A DNA stretch of 46,910 nt from Welwitschia mirabilis (taxonomy: Eukaryota; Gnetophyta; Gnetopsida; Welwitschiales): contig JBOZIK010000001.1 of the NCBI GenBank assembly GCA_051453625.1, positions 140,589,635 through 140,636,544 on the forward strand, written 5' to 3'. Both the position numbers and the translations under genes were made by a program. The notes under the pieces are model-generated. The model did no database searches, had not been told where the DNA came from, and saw only the letters and a program-made list of their open reading frames with translations. This document shows, one piece after another, positions 30,991 to 42,480 of this stretch. How positions within the stretch are numbered: the first letter of the stretch is position 1; each line of letters opens with the position of its first letter.

Positions 30991-33900
30991 AGCTATTTGA
31001 ATCAAAATACTTTTCAAATTGTTATCCACTTAGTCCTTTTGAACTAACATGGTATACCTCCTCTTGGAACAAATTTAAAAGGAAAGGTACTAACTGAATT
31101 TAAAAATAACATTAATTTTCTAGTATAAAAAATAACTTGAAATGACTAGATTACCATAAAAATGACATGTAACTTTAGAAATAAAACTATTTTTTCATGA
31201 TACTCAATTTTACTAATTTCATGACCTCTGGGGGATGAATCTGATACCTATCTTATCATGAGCCAATTTTTTTATTCTATTCATTTCTTTCAATTTAGTT
31301 AAACTACTTGAAAATTTACTAACAAAATGTAACAATTTCTTTACCTCTAGAAAAAGTTGAAAATTTTTAGGTTTGACTATCTTATACTTTATTTCCAATT
31401 CCTCTTTTTTCTTGGTAAGAGTTTTTAATATTTTGTTTAAATCATTAATGTGCTTTACCAATTTTCACACTTCAGGTAAAGTTCCTGATAGGTATCTTTA
31501 AATTCATTCTGATTTTCATCAATGTGGTCCAAATCATTAGGTTCAAAAGAGTAAGGTAAGTTCTTTAAGGAAGGCATAATTTCCATGAATGAAAGCCTTC
31601 AATTTCCATCTAATTCTCTGCTAAAGTTATTATCATCCTCTTCATTTAAATTATCCCATTTAATAATGAAAGAAGATTTTTTTGACTTTCTCTAATTTAT
31701 TTTATTATTTAAATACTCATTTGCAATGTATCAATAGCCTTTACAAGTATAACATTCGATCTCCTTCCCTTTATCTTAATCTCTTCTAAACTTGAAATGA
31801 TATCTTTTCATCCCTCTGTTTGGCTCGTCTTCTTTCTTTTTTTTGTGTAAAAACTTCTTAAATCTCCTTACTAGAAGGGTAACCTCATTTTCATGAAGCA
31901 CTTCATCTGATTTTTCTTAATTTATATTCTTCCTACATACCTTTTAAAGTAAAACATTTGTTTCTATCTTTAGAAAATTTCAATTCATAAGTTTTTAAAT
32001 TACCTTGTAATTATTCAAGTACTATATAATTGATATTATNNNNNNNNNNNNNNNNNNNNNNNNNNNNNNNNNNNNNNNNNNNNNNNNNNNNNNNNNNNNN
32101 NNNNNNNNNNNNNNNNNNNNNNNNNNNNNNNNNNNNNNNGGTAACCTCATTTCCATGAAGGATTTCATCTGATTTTTCTTAATCTATATTCTTCCTACAT
32201 ACCTTTTAAAGTAAAACATTTGTTTCTATCCTTAGAAAATTTCAATTCATAAGTTTTTAAATTACCTTGTAATTATTCAAGTGCTATCTAATTGATATTC
32301 TTTCTTTCTTCAATGGAAGTAACCTTTGACTCAAATTTTTTTGGGAGAGATCTCAACATTTTTTGAACCAACTTTGCTTCTTCCATTCTTTTTCCTATAC
32401 TTGTCATAGAATTTATTATGTTTTTTAATCTAACAAAGAATTCTTATAATATCTTCTTCTCATTCATACAAGTATCTTTAAACTTGGAAATGAGAATTTA
32501 GAGTTTGGTTTGCTTCATAGTGAATGTCCCTTTGTGTGTCATTTCAAGGATGTACCAAGCTTGTTTTGCATGCTTATAGTTTATGATCCATTTTAAATGC
32601 ATCTACATAAAATGCATAAAAAATTAAATTAATAGCATGGGTATCTATTATAGCTTTGAATCTATTAGTTAGGGTCCATTAGTCTTATGTCTTTGCTATC
32701 ATAATGGTATTTTTATGGGCATTGATTTTATTAAAGTGGACATAGTGAAATCATTGTAAATGATCTCTTTTATGTCTACATCTAGGAATTTGAGAAAAAT
32801 TTCCATATGGGATTTACAATACACATAGTTTGACCCATTAAATAGGGTGAATGAATAATAGAAAAATCATCTAAAGAGTTACTCATTTTTAAAGTTTAGG
32901 AGTCTAGACATATTAGGATCTAGTAAAAACTCAACCAAAGCTCTGATACCTAATGAAGGATTGAAAACCCTAAAAGGGGATAAATATGATTTAAAAAATG
33001 AATGAATATATTCACAAAAATATATTTACATGAAATAAATACTAAAATAATTATGTAAATAACAAGTAAAACTAATTTGAAAATAAATAACTAAAATCAT
33101 AAAAATATTGATGAGGAGGGATACAAGATTTATAGTGGTTTGGAAAACCCCTTACTCCATGCTTGCTAATTAAATTCTACCTAATCCTAATATGTATCTT
33201 TGTTAATTTCTTTCTAGGTATTTTAAGTTCACTTGTAATCTTTACAATCATAATTTTCTAATGATTAGTTTCAATCTTTAGCAAGAATATGAAGTGGTAA
33301 TAATGGTATGCCATAATGCATAGGTTTTTCTAGATCACTATCTCAAGAATAGTCTTGCTACATTACTTGAAAAGATGATATAATCTATAAGCATGTCGTC
33401 AAGTAGAGAATGTTTCAATGAGTTCAATAATGATTTCACAATAATCTAAATGTGCTATAGCAATTTTAACTCTTGGAAAATATGTAGGATAAGATTTTTA
33501 GAATTTCTACAAATGAAAAGACTCTCCGATGGATAAAAATGAGTGTTCTAGTTATTAGAAAAATCCTATATATGTCATGACCATTCAACGTATTGAAATT
33601 TCTAGTTGATCCCATCTGATGCCTTTATTAGAGTTAGTTACCTTCATGATCTTCCAATCTACTTCTATTTCTTATAACTACATGTTTNNNNNNNNNNNNN
33701 NNNNNNNNNNNNNNNNNNNNNNNNNNNNNNNNNNNNNNNNNNNNNNNNNNNNNNNNNNNNNNNNNNNNNNNNNNNNNNNNNNNNNNNATTTCTTTCTTTA
33801 ATGGAAGTAACATTTGGCTCAAATTTTTTTGGGAGAGATCTCAACATTTTTTGAACCAACTTTGCTTCTTCCATTCTTTTTCCTACACTTGTTATAGAAT

Positions 33901-34375
33901 TCATTATGCTTGTTAATCTAATAAAGAATTCCTATAATATCTTCTTCTCATTTATATGAGTGTCTTTAAACTTGGAAATGAGAATTTAAAGTTTGGTTTA
34001 CTTCATAGTGAATGTCCCTTTATGTGTCATTTCAAGGATGTCCCAAGCTTGTTTTGCATGCTTATAGTTTATGATTCATTTTAAATGCATCTACACAAAA
34101 TGCATAAAAAATTAAATTAATAGCATGGGTATCTATTGTATCTTTGAATCTATTAGTTGGGGTTCATTAGTCTTGTGTCTTTTCTATCATAATGATATTT
34201 TTATGGGCACTGATTTTATCAAAGTGGACATAACGAAACCATTGTAAATGGTCTCCTCTATGTCTACATCTAGGAATTTGAGAAAAATTTGTATATGGGC
34301 TTTATAATATACATAGTTTGACCCATTAAACATGGGTGAATGAATAATAGAAAAATCATCTAAATGGTTACTCAT
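30991..34375 (-). pseudogene. Element D gag remnant (N-terminal part present twice)
   Basis: Copia Gag (UBN2-type). Start MSNHLDDFSII at 34375, then SPMFNGSNYVYYKAHIQIFL and DVDIEETIYNGF; later MEEAKLVQKMLRSLPKKFEP (33904-33788), a zinc-knuckle CYTCKGY*YIANEY at 31713-31754 (His and last Cys both read Tyr), and a coiled segment 31219-31461 (KILKTLTKKKEELE) as in element E. The 100-N gap 33688-33787 separates copies 32299-33687 and 33788-35155, so the N-terminus, PBS and LTR edge appear twice, the second time near 32885. The left N-terminus is frame-shifted. Confidence 0.82.
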
Positions 34376-35155
34376 TTTTAAAGTTTAGAAGTCTAGACAT
34401 ATTAGGATCTAATAAAAACTCACCCAAAGCTCTAATACCCAATGAAGGATTGAAAACCATAGAAGGGGGTAAATAGGATTTAAAAAATGAATCAATGTAT
34501 TTACAAAAATATATTTACATGAAATAAATACTAAAAGAATTATGTAAATAAAAAGTAAAACTAATTTTAAAATAAATAACTTAAAGCATAAAAATACTGA
34601 TGAGGAGGGACACAAGATTTATAGTGGTTTGGAAAACCCCTTACTCCATGATTGCTGATCAAATTCTACCTAATCCTAATATGGATCTTTGATAATTTCT
34701 TTCTAGGTATTTTAAGTTCACTTTTAATCTTTACAATCATAATTTTCTAATGATTAGTCTCAATCTCTAGCAAGAATATGAAGTGGTAATAATGGTATGA
34801 CATAATGCATAGATTTTTCTAGATCTCTATCTCAAGAATAGTCTTGCTACATTACTTGAAAAGATGACACAATCTATAAGTATGTAGTTAAGTAGAGAAT
34901 GTTTCAATTAGTTCAATAATGATTTCACAATAATCTAAAAGTGCTATAGCAATTTTATCTCTTAGAAAATGTATAGGATAAGATTTTTAGAATTCTTACA
35001 AATGAAAAGACTCTCCGATGGATAAAAATGAGTGCTCTAATTATTAGAAAAATCCTATATATGTCATGATCATTCAACCTCTTGAAATTTCAAGTTGATC
35101 CCATCTGATGTCTTTATTAGAGTTAGTTACCTTCATGATCTTCCAATTGACTTCT
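32299..35155 (-). repeat. Gap-flanking duplication: 32299-33687 and 33788-35155
   Basis: About 1.4 kb each, around the gap 33688-33787, roughly 10% different by eye in a sampled part. Covers gag start, PBS and LTR edge of element D. Confidence 0.85.
34429..34441 (-). promoter_or_regulatory. Primer binding site of element D (initiator Met tRNA)
   Basis: Minus strand TGGGTATTAGAGC next to the LTR edge, close to the copia PBS TGGTATCAGAGC. The duplicate at 32940-32952 reads TAGGTATCAGAGC and is nearer to the consensus. Confidence 0.75.
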
Positions 35156-35954
35156 NNNNNNNNNNNNNNNNNNNNNNNNNNNNNNNNNNNNNNNNNNNNN
35201 NNNNNNNNNNNNNNNNNNNNNNNNNNNNNNNNGTTTTTCCCATGTTCAAAAAATTACAACACTATTTTATGGTCTAGGTCTGATTAACTTCATAAATGTC
35301 TAATTGACCCCTTACTAACAAAGGGTGAAAATATTTTTCTCTAGGTTTATTTAACCTCTCAGGAATTTGGTCGACTCATTGATGATCAGCTACAAAAGTT
35401 TGATGCTCAAGTCTAGTCAACCCCTTAAGAATCTAATTGATTCCTTAATAATTAGCTATAGAATATTAGAGGCTCAGCTCTAGTTAACCTCTTAAGANNN
35501 NNNNNNNNNNNNNNNNNNNNNNNNNNNNNNNNNNNNNNNNNNNNNNNNNNNNNNNNNNNNNNNNNNNNNNNNNNNNNNNNNNNNNNNNNNNNNNNNNTTA
35601 ATGATCAGCTACAAAAGTTTAATGCTTAAGTCTAGTTAACCCCTTAAGAATCTAATTGATCCCTTAACAATTGACTATGAAATATTAGATGCTCAGCTCT
35701 AGTTGACCCCTTAAGAATTCAGTCAATCCCTTTGAATTTATTTTATTATGATATAAGTTTCAAGTTCAATCAAACCCTTAGGAATTTGATTGATTCCTTA
35801 GAAGCAGTTAAACTAATAAGTTCAAGTTCAATTGCTGATAGAATTGTATTAGCTTCTAACCTATAATGATTAATATTTTCTATACAAGATACAATATGTT
35901 TTACTAAAAAGAAAACATCAGTTTGACATCAAATTGAAAAATATTAACTAAATA
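34443..35954 (-). repeat. Element D 5' LTR
   Basis: Plus strand starts TGAAGGATTGAAAACC next to the PBS and ends ATTAACTAAATA before GATAC. It has a 77-N gap (35156-35232) and a 100-N gap (35498-35597) with 35378-35497 repeated at 35598-35717. It has one copy of the 505-base module. A partial duplicate of the LTR lies at 32954-33687. Confidence 0.82.
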
Positions 35955-35959
35955 GATAC
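35955..35959 (+). repeat. Right target site duplication of element D (GATAC)
   Basis: Matches 20170-20174. The gypsy RT of element B resumes at 35960. Confidence 0.85.
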
Positions 35960-36677
35960 AATTAAACCTATATTATTTATAACATTCTAATCATCAATGA
36001 TATTAACTTATCCATATGTTACATATGCTTTCAAAAGAATTCCTTTTAGGTTATGCATTGTAGAAAATACATTTCAAAGAGTTATTCAAGGTATATTTAT
36101 TAATTTATTAGATGATTTTTAGAAGTATTGATGAATGATTTTTCTATTTGTAAAAATTCATTTAATAAAACTATTTTCCATCTAGAAAATTATTAGATTA
36201 TTAAATTGAAAATGGTCTTAAATTAAGTTTGGGGAAAAATCGTATTTTCTAATAAATAAAGGAATTGTTTTAGATCATGTTCTTTTAAATAAATAAATAT
36301 AAATAAACCTATCAAAAACTTTTATTATTCAAAAGTTGTAATAATCAATAAATGTTAAATAGTTACATTTTATTCTTAGACATGTTTGATTATATTATTA
36401 TTTCATTAAAGATTATTCTAGGATTTATAAACTCGTACATATTTTTTTAGAAAAGGATGCCTTTTTTGAATGGATTTTATATTGTTAAGTTGCATTTAAA
36501 ACTTTAAAATCTAAACTAGTTTTTACACCAACTTTATAAGGTAAAAATTGGAATTATAACTTTGAATTAATTACTAATGTTATTAATTTTACTATTGGAT
36601 TTGATCTATGTTAAAATATTTATAAAAAACATCATGTAATTTTTTATTTTAATTAAAATTCAAATCCCACTTAATAC
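35960..36677 (+). pseudogene. Element B reverse transcriptase (3' part) and RNase H (5' part)
   Basis: Continues the RT from 20174: N*TY follows the SRY at the junction, as in YNQ. Then AFKRIPFRLC, ENTFQRVIQGIF, LMNDFSICKNSF (FMDDF box with the first Asp read as Asn), ENGLKLSLGKN and NKGIVLDHVL. RNase H follows with LEKDAFFEWILYC, VAFKTLKSKLVFTPTL, NWNYNFELITNVINFTIGF and HHVIFYF, ending NPT*Y at 36677 in the AATAC repeat. Catalytic Asp of RNase H reads Asn (ITNV for CDAS). One frameshift lies between 35960 and 36027. Confidence 0.88.
36673..36677 (+). repeat. Left target site duplication of element E (AATAC)
   Basis: AATAC before the LTR start at 36678; the same five bases follow the 3' LTR at 46366-46370. 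Confidence 0.75.
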
Positions 36678-36717
36678 TATTAAGTTATATTGCCAAGTTG
36701 GTATTAAACTAACAAAT

Positions 36718-37711
36718 CTAGTGTAGTATAATCTATTGCAAGCATTTCAAAAAATTATAGTTCTTATAGATAAGAAGTAATACAAATTTTTTTACTAGCT
36801 TCATAAGAATCTAAAGTCTAATCAAGCTATCAAGGAGTTAACTAGTTCCTAGAGGGATGGACCAGACTTGTACCAAAAATAGTCTGATCAATTTATTGAA
36901 GGAGTTAACTAGATCCTAGAGGGTTAACCATACATATACTAAAAATAGTTTAATTAATTTATTAAAGGGGTCCACCAAAATCTAGAAGGACTAATCAGAT
37001 CTGTGTTAAAAATATTTTTCATATCAAATTGATAAGGGGTTGAATAGATTAAAATGGAATTGAGTAGACTTGAACTTAAATTAATTGTCTATACTCTGAT
37101 AGGGTCAACCAAACTAGGAGATATAAGGAAATTAGGTGAACTAGATGAATATAGAGTTATTCAANNNNNNNNNNNNNNNNNNNNNNNNNNNNNNNNNNNN
37201 NNNNNNNNNNNNNNNNNNNNNNNNNNNNNNNNNNNNNNNNNNNNNNNNNNNNNNNNNNNNNNNNCTAGTGTAGTATAATCTATTGCAAGCATTTCAAAAA
37301 ATTATAGTTCTTATAGGTAAGAAGTAATAAAAATTTTTTTTTCTAACTTCATGATAATCTAAAGTCTAATCAAGCTATCAAGGAGTTAACTAGATCCTAG
37401 AGGGATGGATTAGACTTGTACTAAAAATAGTCTGATCAATTTATCAAAGGAGTTAACCAGATCCTAGAGGGTTAACCATACATATACTAAAAATAGTCTA
37501 ATTAATTTATTAAAGGGGTCCACCAAAATCTAGAAGAATTAATCAGATCTATGTTAAAAATATTTTTCATATCAAATTGATAAGGGATTTAATAGATTAA
37601 AATGGAATTGAGTAGACTTAAACTTAAATTAATTGTCTAGATTCTGATAGGATCGACTAAACTATGAGATATAAGGAATTTAGGTGAACTAGATGAATAT
37701 AAAGTTATTCA
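36718..37711 (+). repeat. Gap-flanking duplication: 36718-37164 and 37265-37711
   Basis: Around the gap 37165-37264; covers the 67-base repeats of LTR E. Confidence 0.85.
36832..37100 (+). repeat. 67-base repeat units in the U3 part of the LTR
   Basis: Units begin AAGGAGTTA or AAGGGGT at 36832, 36899, 36965 and 37034, each followed by variants of CTAGATCCTAGAGG and AAAAATAGTCT. They recur in the gap duplicate (from 37379) and in the 3' LTR (from about 45148). Confidence 0.7.
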
Positions 37712-38232
37712 ACTTTAGTGATGATAATTTGACCAAATTCTTTAAGGGATTGAGCAGTTATAGTAGAAATGGAACTTTTTAGTTTATTTTCGTAGCTATT
37801 TTCTCTTAATTTTTAACTATTATAGTATCAAATTCATTTGTAAACCTTAAAAATTTATCTTCTATATAATCCAAATGAATTAAAATCTTCAAGGAGATTT
37901 TTTTTAAAACTTTACCAAAGGAAAATAATAATTTTATACTATTAATATTTGTTGGTTAAAATACTACACTGTACGAACTTGTATTTCTAAACTTTATTTC
38001 ATACAGTATACTTTGACTTCATCAAACTTCAGATCTGGTGAAGCCAGTGCTTTTAGCTAAACTATTCTTATTGAAAGCTTTGCTCTACAAAGGTTGAAAC
38101 TTAACATTAAAATGTCCATTTGTAAATGTTTTAGATTGACCTAGAAACATTGAAAGAAAGCAACAAAGATCCAAAATAGCATAGTATTAAAGTTGATATC
38201 TAAGAGTAAAGTAGACATTTTTCCAAAACCAC

Positions 38233-38239
38233 TATAAAT
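38233..38239 (+). promoter_or_regulatory. LTR TATA box (TATAAAT), element E 5' LTR
   Basis: CACTATAAATCATTG is identical in the 3' LTR (box at 46169-46175), about 190 bases before the PBS. Confidence 0.55.
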
Positions 38240-38429
38240 CATTGTATCTAGTGTTATTCTTTAGTATTTTTTATTTTAATTATTTTTATTCTCTCACTCA
38301 TATAATCTCATTTAATAATAGCTATAGTATTAATTTAAATGGACAAATATTTCTAGTATGACATTTAATGAGTAAATTTTATTTTGTAAAGCCTATTAAC
38401 CCCTATTCTAGAGTTCTAAATATAATATT

Positions 38430-38442
38430 TGGTATCAAAGCA
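38430..38442 (+). promoter_or_regulatory. Primer binding site of element E (initiator Met tRNA)
   Basis: TGGTATCAAAGCA directly after the LTR; one change from the copia PBS TGGTATCAGAGC. Confidence 0.88.
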
Positions 38443-38493
38443 AGATTAAGCTAGTTGTAAATCCTAATAGATCTTTACTTCTTAACCTTTGTT

Positions 38494-39905
38494 ATGAGTA
38501 ATCTTGTTAATGGCCTCTCTACTAGAAGACCACCTATATTTGCTGGAATTAACTAAGCTTACTAGAAGGTTTAAATCAGAATTTTTCTTAAGTCTCTTGA
38601 TGTAGATATAGAAGAGACTATCTACAATAGATATGATTTATCTATAATAGTCAAAACTAATAGTAATGATACCATCATGATTATTGAAAAACCTCAAGAC
38701 CTATGGACCCCCATTCATAAGGTTAAAGCAAATATAAATGCCCATGCTCTTAATGACATGTGTTGTGTAATTTATATAGAATAATTTAAGATGATTGTTA
38801 ATTGCATACATGCAAGAAAGCTTGGTACATTCTTGAAATACCTCATAAAGAAACATCCACTATAAAGTAGGTAAAGTTAGAGATTCTCATCTAGAAGTTT
38901 AAAGATATTTATAAGGAAGAGGAAGAAATGCTACAAGATTTCTTTACTAGATTGACAAATATAGTGAAATTAATAACAAGACTAGAAGAATAGATGGAGG
39001 AACTAAAAGTGGTAAGAAAAGTTCTAAGATCTTTTTCAACATAGTTTAAGCCAAAGATCATTACTATTAATAAAATTAAGAACACCAATAAAATGATTTC
39101 GGATGAACTACAAAGTACTTTACACTTCTAAGTTAAAGTTCTCTAAAGATAAGAAGAAAAGTCTTACATGGAAAAGTGTGCAAGAAGATTTTAGATTTGA
39201 AAGATCAAATGAAGACCTTAGTGAAGATAAGGTTGCACTATTAGCAACAAGGTTTAGAAAATTCTTATTACAAAGAAAAAGATATGGTAAATCAATCAAG
39301 GGTCCAAAAAGGAGTCAATTTAAGGCAAGAAGAAATCAAGAAAAAGGAAAGAAGAGCTAGTGCTATGCTTGTAAAGGATATGGATATGTTATAAATAAAT
39401 GCCCTAATAACAAATGGGATTAGAAGAAATTCAGAAAATTATCATTCATTTCCACTTGGGATAATCTAGATTAGGAAGATGAGAGTAGCTCTAATTAAGA
39501 ATCAGATAAAGATGAGAGACTCTCTTTCATAGCAATAGTATCTCCCTTGAAAGACATGCCTATTCAGCTAAACCAGATGATTTAGATGTTATAGAGGAAT
39601 GAGAAGAAGAGTTATAGGACATTTTCCAAGAGCTATATTCAAAATTTAAAAATCTAGCAAATTGAATCAACAAACTAAAAAAAATAGTAAAGGTTCTAAA
39701 TAGGGAAAAGAAAGTACTAGAGGATAAATACAAAATGATCTAAATAGAGAAAACTGAGTGAATTTAAGAAGTAAAAATCTTGTTTCATTTTATAAATAAA
39801 TTTTTTAATAGTTTTAGTAAATTAGAATAGATGCTTGAAATATGAAAATCAGTTCATAACAAGAGAGGTATTGGGCTTTCCTTCCCAAAACCAACAATTC
39901 ATTTG
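38494..39905 (+). pseudogene. Element E gag remnant
   Basis: Copia Gag. ATG at 38494; the same frame can be followed through stops to the zinc knuckle. Blocks: RRPPIFAGIN*AY, LKSLDVDIEETIYNRYD, PQDLWTPIHKVKANINAHAL, then in shifted frames FFTRLTNIVKL, KVVRKVLRSF, and MNYKVLYTSKLKFSKDKKK with VALLATRFRKFLLQRKRYG (39103-39300). The zinc knuckle at 39361-39402 reads CYACKGYGYVINKC, with Tyr for the His. A coiled segment follows (about 39640-39740), ending with HNKRGIGLSFP near 39870, as in element D. The stop just before the knuckle (TAG at 39358) is the end of an 86-codon open run. Confidence 0.87.
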
Positions 39906-40159
39906 GATAAGGTAACATGATAAAATAATAATTTTCTTTCAAAAATTATTTATCATTTTTTTGAAAAATTAGGTCATTTAAAATTGTTTTAAAAATTTAT
40001 AAAGATAATCTTATTTTCAATCTTTCTAGTCCCTTCCCCACTTAAATCTATTTCTAAAAATTATGTACCACAATGTTCTAAAAGGGATAAGTGGATAAGG
40101 ATAATAATTTAAAAAGGTTATTAATCCTGACAACACTTAAAGTATTAAATGGAACTTAT

Positions 40160-40310
40160 TGGCATTGGAATAGTGATTGTTCATGGTACATGACAAGTGA
40201 AAAATCATGACTTCAACACTTGAATGATTTTAATGAAGGAGAAGTAACATTTACTGATAATGAAAAAGCTAAAATTGAAGGCATTGGAAGCATTGATGGA
40301 GGTAACATAT
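40160..40310 (+). pseudogene. Element E aspartic protease remnant
   Basis: Reads WHWNSDCSWYMTSEKS, HLNDFNEGEVTFTDNEKAKI, EGIGSI. The copia active site DSG is NSD here (Asn codon 40169-40171; Asp in place of Gly at 40175-40177). A frameshift lies between 40300 and 40314, after which the pre-integrase domain is read. Confidence 0.85.
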
Positions 40311-40313
40311 AAA

Positions 40314-41640
40314 ATTAATGAAGTTCTATATGTGAATGGCCTTAAAAATAATTTACTTAGTATTAATCAGATTTATAATAAAGGTCATAAAGTTATTTTT
40401 TAAAATAAAAAATATGAAGTTAGACATCATAAAACATATGAAGTTCTTCTTAAAATAAATAGAATAGACAATGTTTATAGTATTAATAAACCTTCTTCTA
40501 TTTATCATTTTCTCATATAAAATAAGAAGAGTTATGTCACTAATAGTTAAGACATGTAAACTATGATCATCTGAAAACCATCATTAAAAGGAAATTATAA
40601 AAGAAATTCCTAAGATCAATATTAAAAAACATGGCTATGTCATGCATGCCAAAAAGGAAAATAGATTAGAACCTCCCATAAAACTAAAAAGTTAGTTTCT
40701 ACAATAATGTCTCTTGAACTCATTCATATAGGCTTGATGGGTCCTACTCAAACCAAAATTTAAGGAAAATAATAATACTTTTTGACAATGATGGATGAAT
40801 TCTCTAAATTTACTTAGATTTATTTCTTAGGAAACAAGGATAAAACTTTCAAAAGTTATGTTGAAATCTTTAACAAAATTCAAAATGAGAAGGGATACAC
40901 TATTAAACGAATTATAAGCAATTATGGATGGGAATTTGAAAATCATCGTTTTGAGAAATATTGTGTAAAAAATGGTATATGACATTATTTTTTAGCACTA
41001 AAGACCCCACAACAAAATGGAATTACAAAAAGAAGAAACCACATCCTTTAAGAGATGAAAAGAACAATGATAAATGATAAGGAGATGCTTAAAACATTTT
41101 GGAACAAAGCAATGAATACTACAAGCTACATTATCAATAAAGTTTATTTAATACTTAGTATAGATAAAATCCTTTATGAAGTTTATAAAGGAAGAAAACC
41201 AAACATATCCTAGTTTAAGGTTTTCAAAAGCAAATGGNNNNNNNNNNNNNNNNNNNNNNNNNNNNNNNNNNNNNNNNNNNNNNNNNNNNNNNNNNNNNNN
41301 NNNNNNNNTTTAACTAAAAGTAGAGCTTATTAAGTTTTCAAAAAATGAATTATAATAGTAGAAGAGTCCATAAAAACATAAATAGATGACTTTAGTAGAA
41401 GACCTTACATTCAAATTTTGAAGTAAATCTTAATCCAAGTATCTCAACTATCAAGGAAGTTATAAATGAAAAAGAAGAAGAAACAACTCAAGAAGTTACT
41501 TTTAAAGACTACAAAGAACTTAAAGATCATTCTCTTGATTTAGTTATTAGAAACTTAAGCTCAAAAATATACATAAGAAACTCTCTTAAAACTTTTTATA
41601 CTCTCATTTATTATGTCTCTCAAATTGAACCCAAGAAGTA
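40314..41640 (+). pseudogene. Element E integrase remnant with pre-integrase domain
   Basis: INEVLYVNGLKNNLLSINQI opens the pre-integrase part (40314), with CHACQKGK near 40640. The core reads ELIHIGLMGPTQTK, MMDEFSKFT, IISNYGWEFENHRFEKY, TPQQNGITKRRNH, MKRTMIND, FWNKAMNTTSYIINKVYL, and YKGRKPNIS*FKVF to 41237. Catalytic residues: first Asp is Gly (40731-40733), second is Asn (40920-40922), Glu is Lys (41028-41030). The last two keep the D-35-E spacing. After a 71-N gap the C-terminal part has RAY*VF, IVEESIKT, KDHSLDLVIRNLSSKI, then SQIEPKKYE. The DDE site is fully lost. Confidence 0.9.
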
Positions 41641-41698
41641 TGAAGANNNNNNNNNNNNNNNNNNNNNNNNNNNNNNNNNNNNNNNNNNNNNNNNNNNN

Positions 41699-42480
41699 TT
41701 TAGAAGAAATAATGTTTAAAAATTAGTAAAAAGACCAAAGGATCAAAACATAATTATAATAAAATAAATATTTAAGAATAAGTATGATAAATATAACAAT
41801 GTCATTAAGAATAAATATAGACTAGTGGCTTAAGGCTACACTTAGATTAACGGGATTGATGTAGGAGATACATTTGCTCCTATGGAAAAACTAAATAGCA
41901 TCAAAATATTTCTTTTCTCTGCAACCTTTAAAAATTTAAAATTTTTTAAAATGGATGTGAAAATGGCCTTCTTAGATGGTCCTCTTCATAAAGAAGTGTA
42001 TGAGGAGCAACCAATAGGATTCATAGATCTACATAAACCAAATCATATTTATAAACTTAAAAAGGCCTTACATGGTTTAAAATAGGTGCCTAACGCATGG
42101 TGTCAAAAACTGACAACATTTCTTAAAGAAAATGGTTATACCCATGGATCCATAAATAAAATGCTCTTCATCAAGAAACATATGCAAAAATTTATTATTA
42201 TTTAGATCTATTTTAATGATATAAATTTTGAAGCCTTAAGGGAGGATCTCTTAAAAGACTTTGCTAATGTCATAATAACACACTTTGAGATAAGTATACT
42301 TGATGAATCAATTATGTTTCTTGATCTATAAATTAAACAAATAAAATAAGGTATTCTTATTTCTCAATCAAAATACTCAAGGAAGTTGATTAAGTAATTT
42401 GGACTTAAAAATGAAAAATCAACCAATACTCCTATGTCAAATTCACATAAAGTTAGTCTTGATGATTATAAAAATTAGTG
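41699..42480 (+). pseudogene. Element E reverse transcriptase remnant
   Basis: Copia RT. GIDVGDTFAPMEKLNSIKIF, FKMDVKMAFLDGPLHKEVY (first Asp kept), EEQPIGFIDLHKPNHIYKLK, KALHGLK*VPNAW, ENGYTHGSINKMLFIK, IYFNDINFEAL, ILISQSKYSRKLIK, FGLKNEKSTNTPMS. The YVDD box reads YFND, with the first Asp changed to Asn at 42215-42217. The run 41882-42085 is open for 67 codons; it stops at TAG where the family has Gln (LKQ). Confidence 0.92.

Larger units (their letters stand above)
20175..35954 (-). mobile_element. Element D: Ty1/copia (SIRE-like) retrotransposon inserted in element B
   Basis: Minus-strand element with 5' LTR (34443-35954), PBS, gag, PR, integrase before RT (the copia order), RNase H, a third ORF, polypurine tract and 3' LTR (20175-23442). 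The flanking GATAC repeats and the rejoined RT frame of element B prove the insertion. The long region after RNase H with an extra ORF, the TGTCATTAATxTCAAAAG-type PPT lead and the initiator-Met PBS suggest the SIRE/Maximus lineage. Apparent size is inflated by gaps with duplicated flanks. Confidence 0.85.
36678..38427 (+). repeat. Element E 5' LTR
   Basis: Starts TATTAAGTTATATTGCC and ends just before the PBS. A 100-N gap (37165-37264) separates 36718-37164 from its copy 37265-37711; without that, the length is about 1.2 kb, in agreement with the 3' LTR. It contains four copies of a 67-base repeat and a TATAAAT box at 38233. Confidence 0.85.

Noticed and set aside
32940-34441. Two primer binding sites and two gag starts, as for two stacked copia elements
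   Set aside because: They are in the two copies flanking the 100-N gap 33688-33787, so they are better explained as one locus seen twice.
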